In this document: one piece after another, positions 1-5,592 of the stretch
Numbering within the stretch: the first letter of the stretch is position 1
How the letters are laid out: every line of letters starts with the position of its first letter
NCBI GenBank assembly: GCA_050249455.1
Contig: JBFWQM010000301.1
Coordinates: 1-5,710 of the forward strand
From: JBFWQM01 sp050249455
Lineage (GTDB): Bacteria > Pseudomonadota > Alphaproteobacteria > MPNO01 > VGEU01
Reading direction: 5' to 3'
Length of the DNA stretch: 5,710 nt
Notes under the pieces: generated by a model
What the model saw: the letters and a program-made list of their open reading frames with translations, nothing else
Databases searched by the model: none
Told to the model about the DNA's origin: nothing
Made by a program: the position numbers and the translations under genes

Positions 1-39
1 CCTGGCCGGCCGGCTGATCGGGCACCGCGGCCGCCCGGC

Positions 40-68
40 TTCGTTTCGTCGCGTGCGCTTGCTATGGT
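40..68 (+). promoter_or_regulatory. Candidate promoter of the malic enzyme gene
   Basis: An extended -10 element, TGCTATGGT (60-68), fits the TGnTATnnT pattern and also resembles the GCTAnA-type -10 of alphaproteobacterial housekeeping promoters. A poor -35 candidate, TTCGTT (40-45), lies 17 bases upstream. Transcription would begin near 75, leaving a leader of about 30 bases before the start codon. The -35 match is weak, so the call depends mostly on the -10 and its position. Confidence 0.35.
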
Positions 69-94
69 GGCCCGGTTCCCCTCCGCCGCTCGGA

Positions 95-99
95 AAGGA
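95..99 (+). promoter_or_regulatory. Ribosome binding site of maeA
   Basis: AAGGA at 95-99 lies five bases before the ATG at 105. It supports that ATG as the start of the malic enzyme. Confidence 0.7.
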
Positions 100-104
100 C
101 CACC

Positions 105-1838
105 ATGGCCGCGGGGCCTGACGACCACGACGCGTTCGAGACCGCCCGCTTCGGCTACGAGCTGCTGACCGATCCGCTGCTCAACAAGGGGACGGCGTTC
201 AGCGAGGCCGAACGCGATTCCTTCGAGCTGCACGGCCTGCTGCCGCCCAACGTCGGCAACCTGGAGGACCAGGTGTCGCGGCGCATCCAGGCGCTGCGCG
301 CGTTCGCCACCGACCTGGAGCGCTACGCCTTCCTGCGCGAGCTGCAGGATGCCAACGAGACGCTGTTCTATGCCGTCCTGGTGCGCCACATCGAGGAGCT
401 GCTGCCGATCGTCTACACGCCGACGGTCGGCGCCGGCTGCGAGCAGTTCAGCGGCCTGTTCCGCAAGCCGCGCGGCCTGTTCCTGAGCCCGCCGCACCAC
501 GACCGCATCGAGCAGATCCTGGCCAACCCGCGGTTCGACGGGGTCGAGGCGATCTGCGTCACCGACGGCGAGCGCATCCTGGGCCTGGGCGACCAGGGCG
601 CCGGCGGCATGGGCATCCCGATCGGCAAGCTCGCGCTCTACTGCGCCTGCGGCGGGCTGCACCCGGCGACGACCTTGCCGGTCATCCTCGACGTCGGCAC
701 CGACAACGCCGAGCGGCTGGGCGATCCGCTCTACGTCGGCTGGCGCCACGCGCGCGTGCGCGGCCAGGCCTATGACGACTTCGTGGAGGAGTTCGTCGCC
801 GCCGTCGCCCGCCGCTGGCCACACGTGCTGCTGCAGTGGGAGGACTTCGCGCGCGGCAACGCGACGCGGCTGCTGGAGCGCTACCGCGACCGCCTGTGCA
901 CCTTCAACGACGACATCCAGGGCACCGCGGCGGTGGCGACGGGGACGCTGCTGTCCGCGATCAACGTGACCGGCGTGCCGCTGGCCGAGCAGCGCATCGC
1001 CGTGGTCGGCGCCGGCTCGGCGGGCTGCGGCATCGCGAGCCTGCTGCACCAGGCGATGGTCGATGCCGGGCTCGACGCGCGCGCGGCGGCGCGGCGGTTC
1101 TACATGGTCGACCGCGACGGCCTCCTGGTGCAGGGCATGAACGGCATCCTGCCGTTCCAGCAGCCGTTTCTGCAGGACCGCGCGGCGGTGGCGGACTGGG
1201 GGCTGGAGGCGGCGCCGCGCGTCGGCCTGATCGACGTGATGCGCAACGCGGCGCCGACCGCGCTGATCGGCGTGTCGGGCCAGCCCGGCGCATTCGACGA
1301 GCGCAGCGTGCGCGCGATGGCCGCCGCCGTCGGCCGGCCGGTGATCTTCCCGCTGTCGAACCCGACCTCGCGCGCCGAGGCGACGCCGGCCGACCTCCTG
1401 GCGTGGACCGGCGGCCGCGCGGTGATCGGCACCGGCAGCCCGTTCCCGCCGGTCGAGCGCGCCGGCGGCCACGTCCGCATCGACCAGACCAACAACTCCT
1501 ACGTCTTCCCTGGCCTCGGGCTGGGCGCCATCGCGGTGCAGGCGCGCCGCATCAGCGATGCGATGCTGATGGCCGCGGCCAAGGCGCTGGCCGAGGTGTC
1601 GCCTGCCCGCGCCGATCCGCACGCGAGCCTGCTGCCGCCCGTCACCGCGCTGCGCGCGGTGTCGATCAAGGTCGCCATCGCCGTCGCGCGCCAGGCGATC
1701 GCCGAAGGCCTTGCCGCCCCCCTGGCGAACGGCGGGGTCGAGCACGCCGTCCGCGCCAAGGTGTGGACGCCGGGCTACCGGCCGTACCGGCGGGTGATGC
1801 GGCGCAAGGACGATGGGCCGAAGGCCGCCGGCGCTTGA
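105..1838 (+). CDS. maeA: NAD-dependent malic enzyme (oxaloacetate-decarboxylating), SfcA/MaeA type
   Basis: Cytosolic enzyme converting L-malate and NAD+ to pyruvate, CO2 and NADH with Mg2+ or Mn2+. At 577 residues it matches the E. coli MaeA/eukaryotic class. It has no C-terminal phosphotransacetylase-like domain, unlike the roughly 760-residue malic enzymes common in alphaproteobacteria. The N-terminal malic domain (about 75-275) carries the catalytic tyrosine in YTPTVG (Y104), R157 in ERILGLGDQG, the catalytic lysine K175 in IPIGKLALYC, metal ligands E247/D248 in WEDF, and D270 in FNDDIQGT. The NAD domain (about 280-540) has the Rossmann loop GAGSAG (302-307), then an acidic residue after beta-2 (D336 in VDRDG) that favours NAD over NADP. 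SNPTSRAE (418-425) and NNSYVFPGLGLG (463-474) complete the active site. Residue roles are transferred from the family. The ATG has a good ribosome binding site. The gene is probably monocistronic, because a new promoter begins at its stop codon. NAD preference is inferred, not shown. Confidence 0.95.
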   Translation: MAAGPDDHDAFETARFGYELLTDPLLNKGTAFSEAERDSFELHGLLPPNVGNLEDQVSRRIQALRAFATDLERYAFLRELQDANETLFYAVLVRHIEELLPIVYTPTVGAGCEQFSGLFRKPRGLFLSPPHHDRIEQILANPRFDGVEAICVTDGERILGLGDQGAGGMGIPIGKLALYCACGGLHPATTLPVILDVGTDNAERLGDPLYVGWRHARVRGQAYDDFVEEFVAAVARRWPHVLLQWEDFARGNATRLLERYRDRLCTFNDDIQGTAAVATGTLLSAINVTGVPLAEQRIAVVGAGSAGCGIASLLHQAMVDAGLDARAAARRFYMVDRDGLLVQGMNGILPFQQPFLQDRAAVADWGLEAAPRVGLIDVMRNAAPTALIGVSGQPGAFDERSVRAMAAAVGRPVIFPLSNPTSRAEATPADLLAWTGGRAVIGTGSPFPPVERAGGHVRIDQTNNSYVFPGLGLGAIAVQARRISDAMLMAAAKALAEVSPARADPHASLLPPVTALRAVSIKVAIAVARQAIAEGLAAPLANGGVEHAVRAKVWTPGYRPYRRVMRRKDDGPKAAGA

Positions 1839-1864
1839 CTCGCCGGCGGCGATGCCCCTATCGT
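1834..1864 (+). promoter_or_regulatory. Candidate sigma-70-type promoter of the marR operon, overlapping the maeA stop codon
   Basis: TTGACT (1835-1840) and TATCGT (1859-1864) are separated by 18 bases. Read as CTTGAC and CTATC they fit the rhizobial/alphaproteobacterial housekeeping consensus. The -35 hexamer contains the TGA stop codon of maeA (1836-1838). The predicted start of transcription, near 1871, falls inside the AT-rich inverted repeats at 1861-1893. This gives a leader of about 63 bases before the GTG start of the regulator. Confidence 0.55.
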
Positions 1865-1893
1865 TGAGTTTCAAATAATTGATCGTCCAACGA
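1861..1893. promoter_or_regulatory. Candidate MarR operator: nested inverted repeats at the predicted transcription start
   Basis: This AT-rich island in very GC-rich surroundings contains nested symmetry. TCGTTG (1861-1866) is mirrored by CAACGA (1888-1893), around an AAT-A-ATT core (1874-1880). Within it, TTGA-GTT-TCAA (1864-1874) and TCAA-ATAA-TTGA (1871-1882) are overlapping short palindromes. MarR-family dimers usually bind AT-rich palindromes of 16-20 bp that overlap their own promoters. This region sits between the -10 and the expected +1, so occupancy should block initiation. Binding is inferred from position and symmetry only. Confidence 0.45.
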
Positions 1894-1921
1894 ATTGCGC
1901 GCCGGGACGATCCTGCCCGAC

Positions 1922-1927
1922 GAGGGA
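1922..1927 (+). promoter_or_regulatory. Ribosome binding site that selects the GTG start of the MarR gene
   Basis: GAGGGA at 1922-1927 lies six bases before GTG 1934. Neither the upstream in-frame TTG (1895) nor the downstream ATG (2036) has a ribosome binding site at proper spacing. A G-run at about 2014-2020 is some 15 bases from the ATG. Confidence 0.6.
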
Positions 1928-1933
1928 ACTCCC

Positions 1934-2467
1934 GTGGACAGCGACAGCGACGCCAGGGCGGGCGGCAGCCCGCGCCAGAACCGCCCCGACGCCGAGCCGC
2001 AGACCTGGCGCCGGGGGGATGCCGGCGGCATCGACATGGGCATCCTGCCGGCGCTTCTGGGCTACAATCTGCGTCGCGCGCACCTGACGGTTTTCCAGCA
2101 GTTCGCCAACGACTTCGCCCCGCACGACATCTCGGCGCCGCAATACGGCACGCTGATCCTGATCGACGCCAACCCCGGCATCAGCCAGAGCGCGGTGGCA
2201 GAGGCGCTGCGGTTCGACCGCTCCACCCTGGTCCAGATCATCGACCGGCTGGAGAAGCGCGGCCTCGTGGTGCGCGAGGTGGCGGCGCACGACCGCCGCT
2301 CGCACGCCCTGCGGCTGACCCAGGCGGGTGCCGACCTGCTGGCGAAGCTGGTGGCCCTGGGCGGCCGGCACGAGCGCCAGATCGCCGCCGCCCTGACCGC
2401 GGCGGAGCGCGCCTCGCTGGTCGCCCTCCTCGAAAAGGTCTATCGCACGCCGCCGCGGCGGGGATAA
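1934..2467 (+). CDS. MarR-family winged-helix transcriptional regulator
   Basis: Predicted DNA-binding repressor of 177 residues that probably senses a small ligand, often a phenolic compound in this family. Residues 1-34 form a polar, low-complexity N-terminal extension. The MarR fold follows: a dimerisation helix around LPALLGYNLRRAHLTVF (38-54), a helix-turn-helix with ISQSAVAEAL (83-92), then the recognition helix beginning RFDRSTLVQIIDRLEKRGL (93-111). The wing contains the family signature D-R-R-S-H-A-L-R-L-T (120-129). A C-terminal helix (about 134-168) completes the dimer interface. GTG 1934 is chosen for its ribosome binding site. Starting at ATG 2036 would give 143 residues, which is the more usual family length, so the extension is not certain. 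It lies seven bases upstream of an FAD monooxygenase, the likely regulated gene, and its promoter carries a candidate operator suggesting autorepression. The ligand cannot be read from sequence. Confidence 0.9.
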   Translation: MDSDSDARAGGSPRQNRPDAEPQTWRRGDAGGIDMGILPALLGYNLRRAHLTVFQQFANDFAPHDISAPQYGTLILIDANPGISQSAVAEALRFDRSTLVQIIDRLEKRGLVVREVAAHDRRSHALRLTQAGADLLAKLVALGGRHERQIAAALTAAERASLVALLEKVYRTPPRRG

Positions 2468-2472
2468 TCCCC
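2460..2472. promoter_or_regulatory. Short perfect palindrome spanning the marR stop codon and the monooxygenase ribosome binding region
   Basis: GGGGAT (2460-2465) and ATCCCC (2467-2472) flank a single central base. The left arm is the G-rich stretch (2457-2464) that would act as the only visible Shine-Dalgarno sequence for the ATG at 2475. The right arm ends three bases before that ATG. In RNA the loop would be too tight for full pairing, but four G-C pairs could close over ATAAT. It could tune translation of the second gene or be a protein site. Chance is also possible. Confidence 0.3.
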
Positions 2473-2474
2473 CT

Positions 2475-3689
2475 ATGAAGAAGGAAACCCTCCCTGTGGT
2501 CGTCGCCGGGGCCGGCCCGGCAGGGCTGACCTCCGCCCTGTGTCTCGCCGACAAGGGCGTGCCGGTGATCGTCTGCGAGATGGAGCCGGGCCTCACCGAG
2601 GACCTGCGCGCCGGCTCCTACCACCCGCCGACCCTGGAGATGCTGGCGCCCTATGGCGTGACGGACGAGATGCACGAGACCGGCATCGTCGTGCCGCGCT
2701 GGCAGATCCGCGACCGCACCGAGGGGCTCCTGATCGAGTTCGACCTGAGCCTGCTCAAGGACGACACGCCCTACCCGTACCGGCTGCACCTGGAGCAGCA
2801 CAAGCTGACGCCCATCCTGCTCGCCGCCGCCTCGCGCTATCCCGACTTCTCCATCCGCTTCGCCACCCGCGTCACCGCGGTGCAGCCGTTCGGCCCGCGC
2901 GTGCTGGTCGACGTCGAGACGGTGGACGGCGACAAGGACCGCATCGAGGCGTCCTACGTCGTCGGCGCGGAAGGCGTGCGCAGCGTGGTGCGCGAGGCGA
3001 TGGGCGTCAGCTTCGAAGGCTTCACCTGGCCGGAGACGTTCCTGATCGTCTCCACCACCTACGATTTCGAGCCGCACGGCTTCACCTACGCCACCTACAT
3101 CGCCGACCCGGTCGAGTGGGTGATGCTGTTCAAGGTTCCGGGGTTCAATCCGCCGCCGCTGTGGCGCATGGCGCTGCCATCCGATCCGATGCGCCCGCGC
3201 GACGAAATCATGGACCCCGAGGTCATCCAGCGCCGCATGCAGGCGTTCCTGCCGCGGCCGGGCGGCTACGACCTGGTCCACCGCAACACCTACCGCGTGC
3301 ACCAGCGCGTCGCGGGAGCGTTCAACAAGGGGCGCCTGCTGATCGCGGGCGATGCGGCGCACGTCAACAACCCGCTCGGCGCGATGGGCCTCAACGGCAG
3401 CGTCCACGACGCGGTGAACCTGGCGGACAAGCTCGCGCCGGTGTGGCACGGCCACGCCGAGCCCGACACGCTCGACCGCTACACCCGCCAGCGGCTGCCG
3501 GCGCAGCTCGACTACGTGCAGCAGATCACCATCCGCAACAAGCGGCTGGTCGAGGAGAAGGACCCCGCCGTCAAGAAGCAGCGCCAGGACGAACTGCGCC
3601 GGCTGGCCACCGACCGCGCGGCGCACTACCGCTACGTCCTCGACTCCTCGATGATCTCCTCCGTCCGCAAGGCCGCCAGCATCGCCTGA
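2475..3689 (+). CDS. Class A FAD-dependent monooxygenase (aromatic-ring hydroxylase family, PF01494-like)
   Basis: Probable cytosolic single-component flavoprotein that uses NAD(P)H and O2 to hydroxylate an aromatic or related substrate, which I cannot identify. Over 404 residues it shows the dinucleotide-binding GAGPAG (12-17), then the acidic residue E35 at the end of beta-2 for the FAD ribose, and a conserved Arg in LRAGSYHPPTLEML (R45). LEQHKLTPILL (106-116) is the usual helix near FAD. The DG-type motif is VVGAEGVRSVVREAMG (162-177), with Glu166 where Asp is normal. The second FAD motif, RLLIAGDAAHVNNPLGAMGLN (287-307), is intact. The central beta-sheet substrate domain spans about 180-275. 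The C-terminus is a charged helix with no thioredoxin-like domain, so it is closer in plan to 4-hydroxybenzoate hydroxylase or UbiH than to phenol hydroxylase. It sits seven bases behind a MarR gene with no promoter between them, so the two are probably co-transcribed and ligand-induced. The family assignment is firm; the substrate is open. Confidence 0.92.
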   Translation: MKKETLPVVVAGAGPAGLTSALCLADKGVPVIVCEMEPGLTEDLRAGSYHPPTLEMLAPYGVTDEMHETGIVVPRWQIRDRTEGLLIEFDLSLLKDDTPYPYRLHLEQHKLTPILLAAASRYPDFSIRFATRVTAVQPFGPRVLVDVETVDGDKDRIEASYVVGAEGVRSVVREAMGVSFEGFTWPETFLIVSTTYDFEPHGFTYATYIADPVEWVMLFKVPGFNPPPLWRMALPSDPMRPRDEIMDPEVIQRRMQAFLPRPGGYDLVHRNTYRVHQRVAGAFNKGRLLIAGDAAHVNNPLGAMGLNGSVHDAVNLADKLAPVWHGHAEPDTLDRYTRQRLPAQLDYVQQITIRNKRLVEEKDPAVKKQRQDELRRLATDRAAHYRYVLDSSMISSVRKAASIA

Positions 3690-3692
3690 CGC

Positions 3693-3725
3693 GAAAGCAA
3701 GCGTTCATCGGCTTTCTATTTTTGT
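3693..3725 (+). terminator. Intrinsic terminator of the marR-monooxygenase operon
   Basis: Three bases after the monooxygenase stop codon, GAAAGC (3693-3698) pairs with GCTTTC (3711-3716) over a 12-base loop. A T-rich run, TATTTTTGT (3717-3725), follows at once. The stem is short and A/T-containing, but the T-tract stands out in this GC-rich sequence and its placement is right. Confidence 0.55.
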
Positions 3726-3801
3726 CGTTCCCCGGCTTGACCGGAGGACCCATCTTGCCGCGCAAAGTGGCGTCCCGGCCTGACGGCGATCCGGCCACGA
3801 C
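3724..3801. repeat. REP-like extragenic palindromic element, imperfect copy
   Basis: A 78-bp intergenic element bounded by inverted GTCGT (3724-3728) and ACGAC (3797-3801). The left half folds as TCCCCGG (3729-3735), loop CTTGA, CCGGAGGA (3741-3748), with one bulged A. It resembles the CCCGGCTTGACCGGG-type palindromes that I recall scattered between genes in many alphaproteobacteria. The right half (GGCGTCCCGGCC to CCGGCCACGACGG) has the flavour of the partner arm but is diverged. Identity as a genome-wide repeat is inferred from familiarity, since only one copy lies in this window. It encodes nothing visible. Confidence 0.5.
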
Positions 3802-3821
3802 GGCGTGAAAGCCGCGAACGA

Positions 3822-3856
3822 AACGGGCGCCGGCGGTATCGGCGCCGGCGCCCGTT
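3822..3856 (-). terminator. Strong intrinsic terminator of the haem peroxidase gene
   Basis: AACGGGCGCCGGCG (3822-3835) and its exact complement (3843-3856) form a perfect 14-bp, mostly G-C stem around a seven-base loop. Read on the minus strand, the stem starts 23 bases after the peroxidase stop codon and runs into TTTCGTTCG. This is a modest T-rich tail, whereas the plus-strand side runs into CCCACCC. Orientation for the peroxidase is therefore preferred, though the stem could also block read-through from the other side. Confidence 0.65.
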
Positions 3857-3879
3857 CCCACCCGCCCCTGGGGGCGTCG

Positions 3880-5328
3880 TCAGCCGATCGGATTGAGCTC
3901 GCCGACGAAGTTCAGGAGGTCTGTCATCGTGAAGTCGCCGGCGTGCGCCGCCGGCAGGGTCGGCTTCCACAGCCGGTTCTGCGCGAGATAGGATTCGGGA
4001 TCGCCCTCGAGCAGGCCGACGAACACCTCCGACAGGAGCCGGCTGCCGAGCTGGCCGAGGCGCTGGCCCTCGCCCTCCACCTGCGCCTCCTTCAGCACGT
4101 AGTACCAGAGCGGCGTCCGGCGGTCGAAGCCGTGCGCCTTCGCCACCGCGCCGTCCGGCCCGTCGCCGACGCGCGCCGGCGCCAGCGGCTCGATGTCCAT
4201 CGCCAAAGCGACGTCCTGGCCCGACGGCAGCTGCATCATCACGCCGCGGCGCAGGTTGCGCGCCGGCAGGCTGCCGCCGCCGCCCGGCAGCTCGTGCAGC
4301 GCCGCCGCCAGGAACGGGTCGAGCGTGCGGCTGAAGTTCAAGCCGAACTTCTCCTCCGCCCGCGTGTTCGCGGTCTGGAAGTCGAAGAAGCGCCGCCAGT
4401 CGATGATCCAGTCGCTCGGCAGCGATTCGATCTGCGCGCCCGGCCCTGCGATCTGCCCCGACAGGCCGGTGAACAGGAACAGGAGATTGAAGGCCGCATC
4501 CGGGAAGACGCGGTTGTGGTTGTAGACCTGCCGCACCATCGAATGGCCGAGGCGGTAGGCCGCGACCGAGAACTCGACCGGGATGTACGGTTCCGGGTCG
4601 AACCGGTAGTAGCGCCGGCCGTTGGTCAGCACGTCGTGCAGCATGTTGTTGTCGACCAGGAGGTCGAGGAAGTCGTGCAGCACGATCCACTGGTAGTGCC
4701 AGCGCACGATGCGGCGCGCCTCCTCGAACAGCGCGCCGCCGCCGACGCCCTGCCCGGCCAGCATGTCCACCACCTTGTTGTGGAACTTGAGGAAGGCGAG
4801 GTGGAGCTGCGCGACCAGCAGGTTCTCGTCGTTGCGCGGGTCGCCGATCAGCGCGAAGCCCTGCGGCGAGCGCGGCAGGTCGTTCGGCATCCCGGCCGGG
4901 ACGGCGGGGTCGCCGCGCCCGGTCACCGTCCTGCCGAGCAGGAACTTGGCCGGGTTGGCGCGGTCGTACTGGAACGGGCTGCCGCCCGGCCCGAGGCCGT
5001 AGAGGCTGTCGAGCTCCAGCTTCGGGGTCCGGAAGTTGTGCACCGCCAGCGGGTCGATCGGCGTCTCCGACAGCGCCGTGGTGTCGAAGGTGATGTCGTG
5101 GTCGACGAACTGGCCGAGATAGGTGTAGCCGGCCGCGATGTTGCGGTTGTCGCCCGCGGTCGCGCTGGCCTGGCCTTCGCGCATCGCGGCGCCCAGCGCG
5201 TCGAGCGCGGCGACGTCGGCCGCGAACGGCTTGAGCTGCGGGAACATCCGGCCGAACCGGCCGGTCTGCGTGACGGTGCCGAGCGGCACCTGTTCGCCGC
5301 GATGGGTTGCCCCGTGTGAGCGCTGCAT
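3880..5328 (-). CDS. Bacterial animal-type haem peroxidase (peroxidase-cyclooxygenase superfamily, PF03098-like)
   Basis: Predicted haem peroxidase of 482 residues that would use H2O2 or organic peroxides to oxidise an unknown substrate. Compared with human myeloperoxidase, the haem-site residues are recognisable. GQFVDHDITF (72-81) carries Q73, D76 (haem-ester aspartate position), distal H77 and calcium-ligand D78. GDPRNDEN (162-169) carries catalytic R165 and E168 (second haem-ester position). The proximal histidine is H262 in YRLGHSM. N358 in NLRRG is its hydrogen-bond partner. A probable calcium loop lies around TPKLELDSLYG (101-111). Position 169 is Asn where myeloperoxidase has its special Met, so no sulfonium link is expected. 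There is no signal peptide or membrane segment, so export by Sec or Tat is not indicated. ATG 5328 is chosen because AAGGAGG (5336-5342) sits seven bases upstream. The frame stays open for 55 more codons to 5493, but that stretch looks non-coding. It is convergent with the monooxygenase and has its own terminator. Substrate and role (defence, halogenation, lipid oxidation) cannot be read from sequence. Confidence 0.93.
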   Translation of the reverse strand: MQRSHGATHRGEQVPLGTVTQTGRFGRMFPQLKPFAADVAALDALGAAMREGQASATAGDNRNIAAGYTYLGQFVDHDITFDTTALSETPIDPLAVHNFRTPKLELDSLYGLGPGGSPFQYDRANPAKFLLGRTVTGRGDPAVPAGMPNDLPRSPQGFALIGDPRNDENLLVAQLHLAFLKFHNKVVDMLAGQGVGGGALFEEARRIVRWHYQWIVLHDFLDLLVDNNMLHDVLTNGRRYYRFDPEPYIPVEFSVAAYRLGHSMVRQVYNHNRVFPDAAFNLLFLFTGLSGQIAGPGAQIESLPSDWIIDWRRFFDFQTANTRAEEKFGLNFSRTLDPFLAAALHELPGGGGSLPARNLRRGVMMQLPSGQDVALAMDIEPLAPARVGDGPDGAVAKAHGFDRRTPLWYYVLKEAQVEGEGQRLGQLGSRLLSEVFVGLLEGDPESYLAQNRLWKPTLPAAHAGDFTMTDLLNFVGELNPIG

Positions 5329-5335
5329 CAGTCCC

Positions 5336-5342
5336 CCTCCTT
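5336..5342 (-). promoter_or_regulatory. Strong Shine-Dalgarno that fixes the peroxidase start
   Basis: The minus strand reads AAGGAGG (5342-5336), followed by more Gs, seven bases before ATG 5328. It is a near-perfect anti-16S match and the best ribosome binding site in the window. It argues against the ATG at 5493 as the start. Confidence 0.85.
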
Positions 5343-5346
5343 GGAA

Positions 5347-5363
5347 GCATCCGTCCCGGATGC
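5347..5363 (-). promoter_or_regulatory. Leader hairpin just upstream of the peroxidase ribosome binding site
   Basis: GCATCCG (5347-5353) and CGGATGC (5357-5363) are exact complements around three bases, TCC on the plus strand. In the peroxidase mRNA this 7-bp hairpin would end four bases before the Shine-Dalgarno sequence. It could protect the 5' leader or help hold the ribosome binding site open. It has no T-tract and is not a terminator. Regulation is a guess. Confidence 0.35.
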
Positions 5364-5574
5364 GGTGCGATCGGTGCGCCGGGCGGTGGGGGCGCGCGGC
5401 AGGGGGCTGCGAGGCGCGCGCCGTCGCAGTAACGACGACCGGCTGCGCTTCCGCTCGCCGCCCTTCTCTTTGGACGGTAGCGTGGTGCGGCATCCGGTCG
5501 CAGTGAGCAATCTGTGATCGTGCGGGCGTCTTCTATGTTCGCGCCGCTTTGTTCATTGCCCAGTTTTCGAGCAG

Positions 5575-5592
5575 CGTTAACCTTTATTAACG
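5575..5592. promoter_or_regulatory. AT-rich palindrome CGTTAA-N6-TTAACG, possible regulator site
   Basis: CGTTAA (5575-5580) and TTAACG (5587-5592) are exact inverted arms around CCTTTA. Paired TTAA boxes recall the alphaproteobacterial CtrA site (TTAA-N7-TTAA), but the spacing here is six, one short of that consensus. It lies about 245 bases upstream of the peroxidase start and 30 bases after the stop codon of the partial gene at the right edge. The symmetry is plain; the binding protein is unknown. Confidence 0.35.

Noticed and set aside
1..104. Possible end of an upstream plus-strand gene (frame stopping at TGA 13-15)
   Set aside because: Only four codons are visible, which cannot be told from chance.
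836..1867. Plus-strand frame of 343 codons within the malic enzyme
   Set aside because: Out-of-frame reading of maeA, mostly Arg, Gly and Ala, with no motif.
1895..1933. TTG start giving a 190-residue MarR protein
   Set aside because: No Shine-Dalgarno precedes 1895, and it lies only about 24 bases after the predicted transcription start. GTG 1934 has GAGGGA at good spacing.
2238..3626. Long minus-strand open frame (462 codons) opposite the monooxygenase
   Set aside because: It lies entirely antisense to clear coding sequence. Its translation is a His/Arg/Val-rich low-complexity string with no family signature, as expected for the shadow of a GC-rich gene.
3863..3876. Small hairpin CGCCCC-TG-GGGGCG next to the peroxidase stop codon
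   Set aside because: The loop is too small for full pairing and there is no T-tract. The 14-bp stem at 3822-3856 explains termination better.
3805..5319. Long plus-strand open frame (504 codons) opposite the peroxidase
   Set aside because: Antisense shadow of the peroxidase. It is rich in Arg, Val, His and Gln with no recognisable domain, and its start lies in the intergenic hairpin region.
3716..5350. Second minus-strand frame (544 codons) overlapping the peroxidase
   Set aside because: Same-strand shifted frame giving Arg/Pro/Ala-rich sequence, while the other frame carries the full set of peroxidase motifs.
5329..5493. N-terminal extension of the peroxidase from ATG 5493, possibly a signal peptide
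   Set aside because: The 55 extra residues have no hydrophobic core and no twin-arginine signal layout. The internal ATG 5328 has a near-perfect ribosome binding site.
5423..5504. Direct repeat GTCGCAGT at 5423-5430 and 5497-5504
   Set aside because: Eight bases, two copies and no regular context. This is expected by chance in GC-rich DNA.
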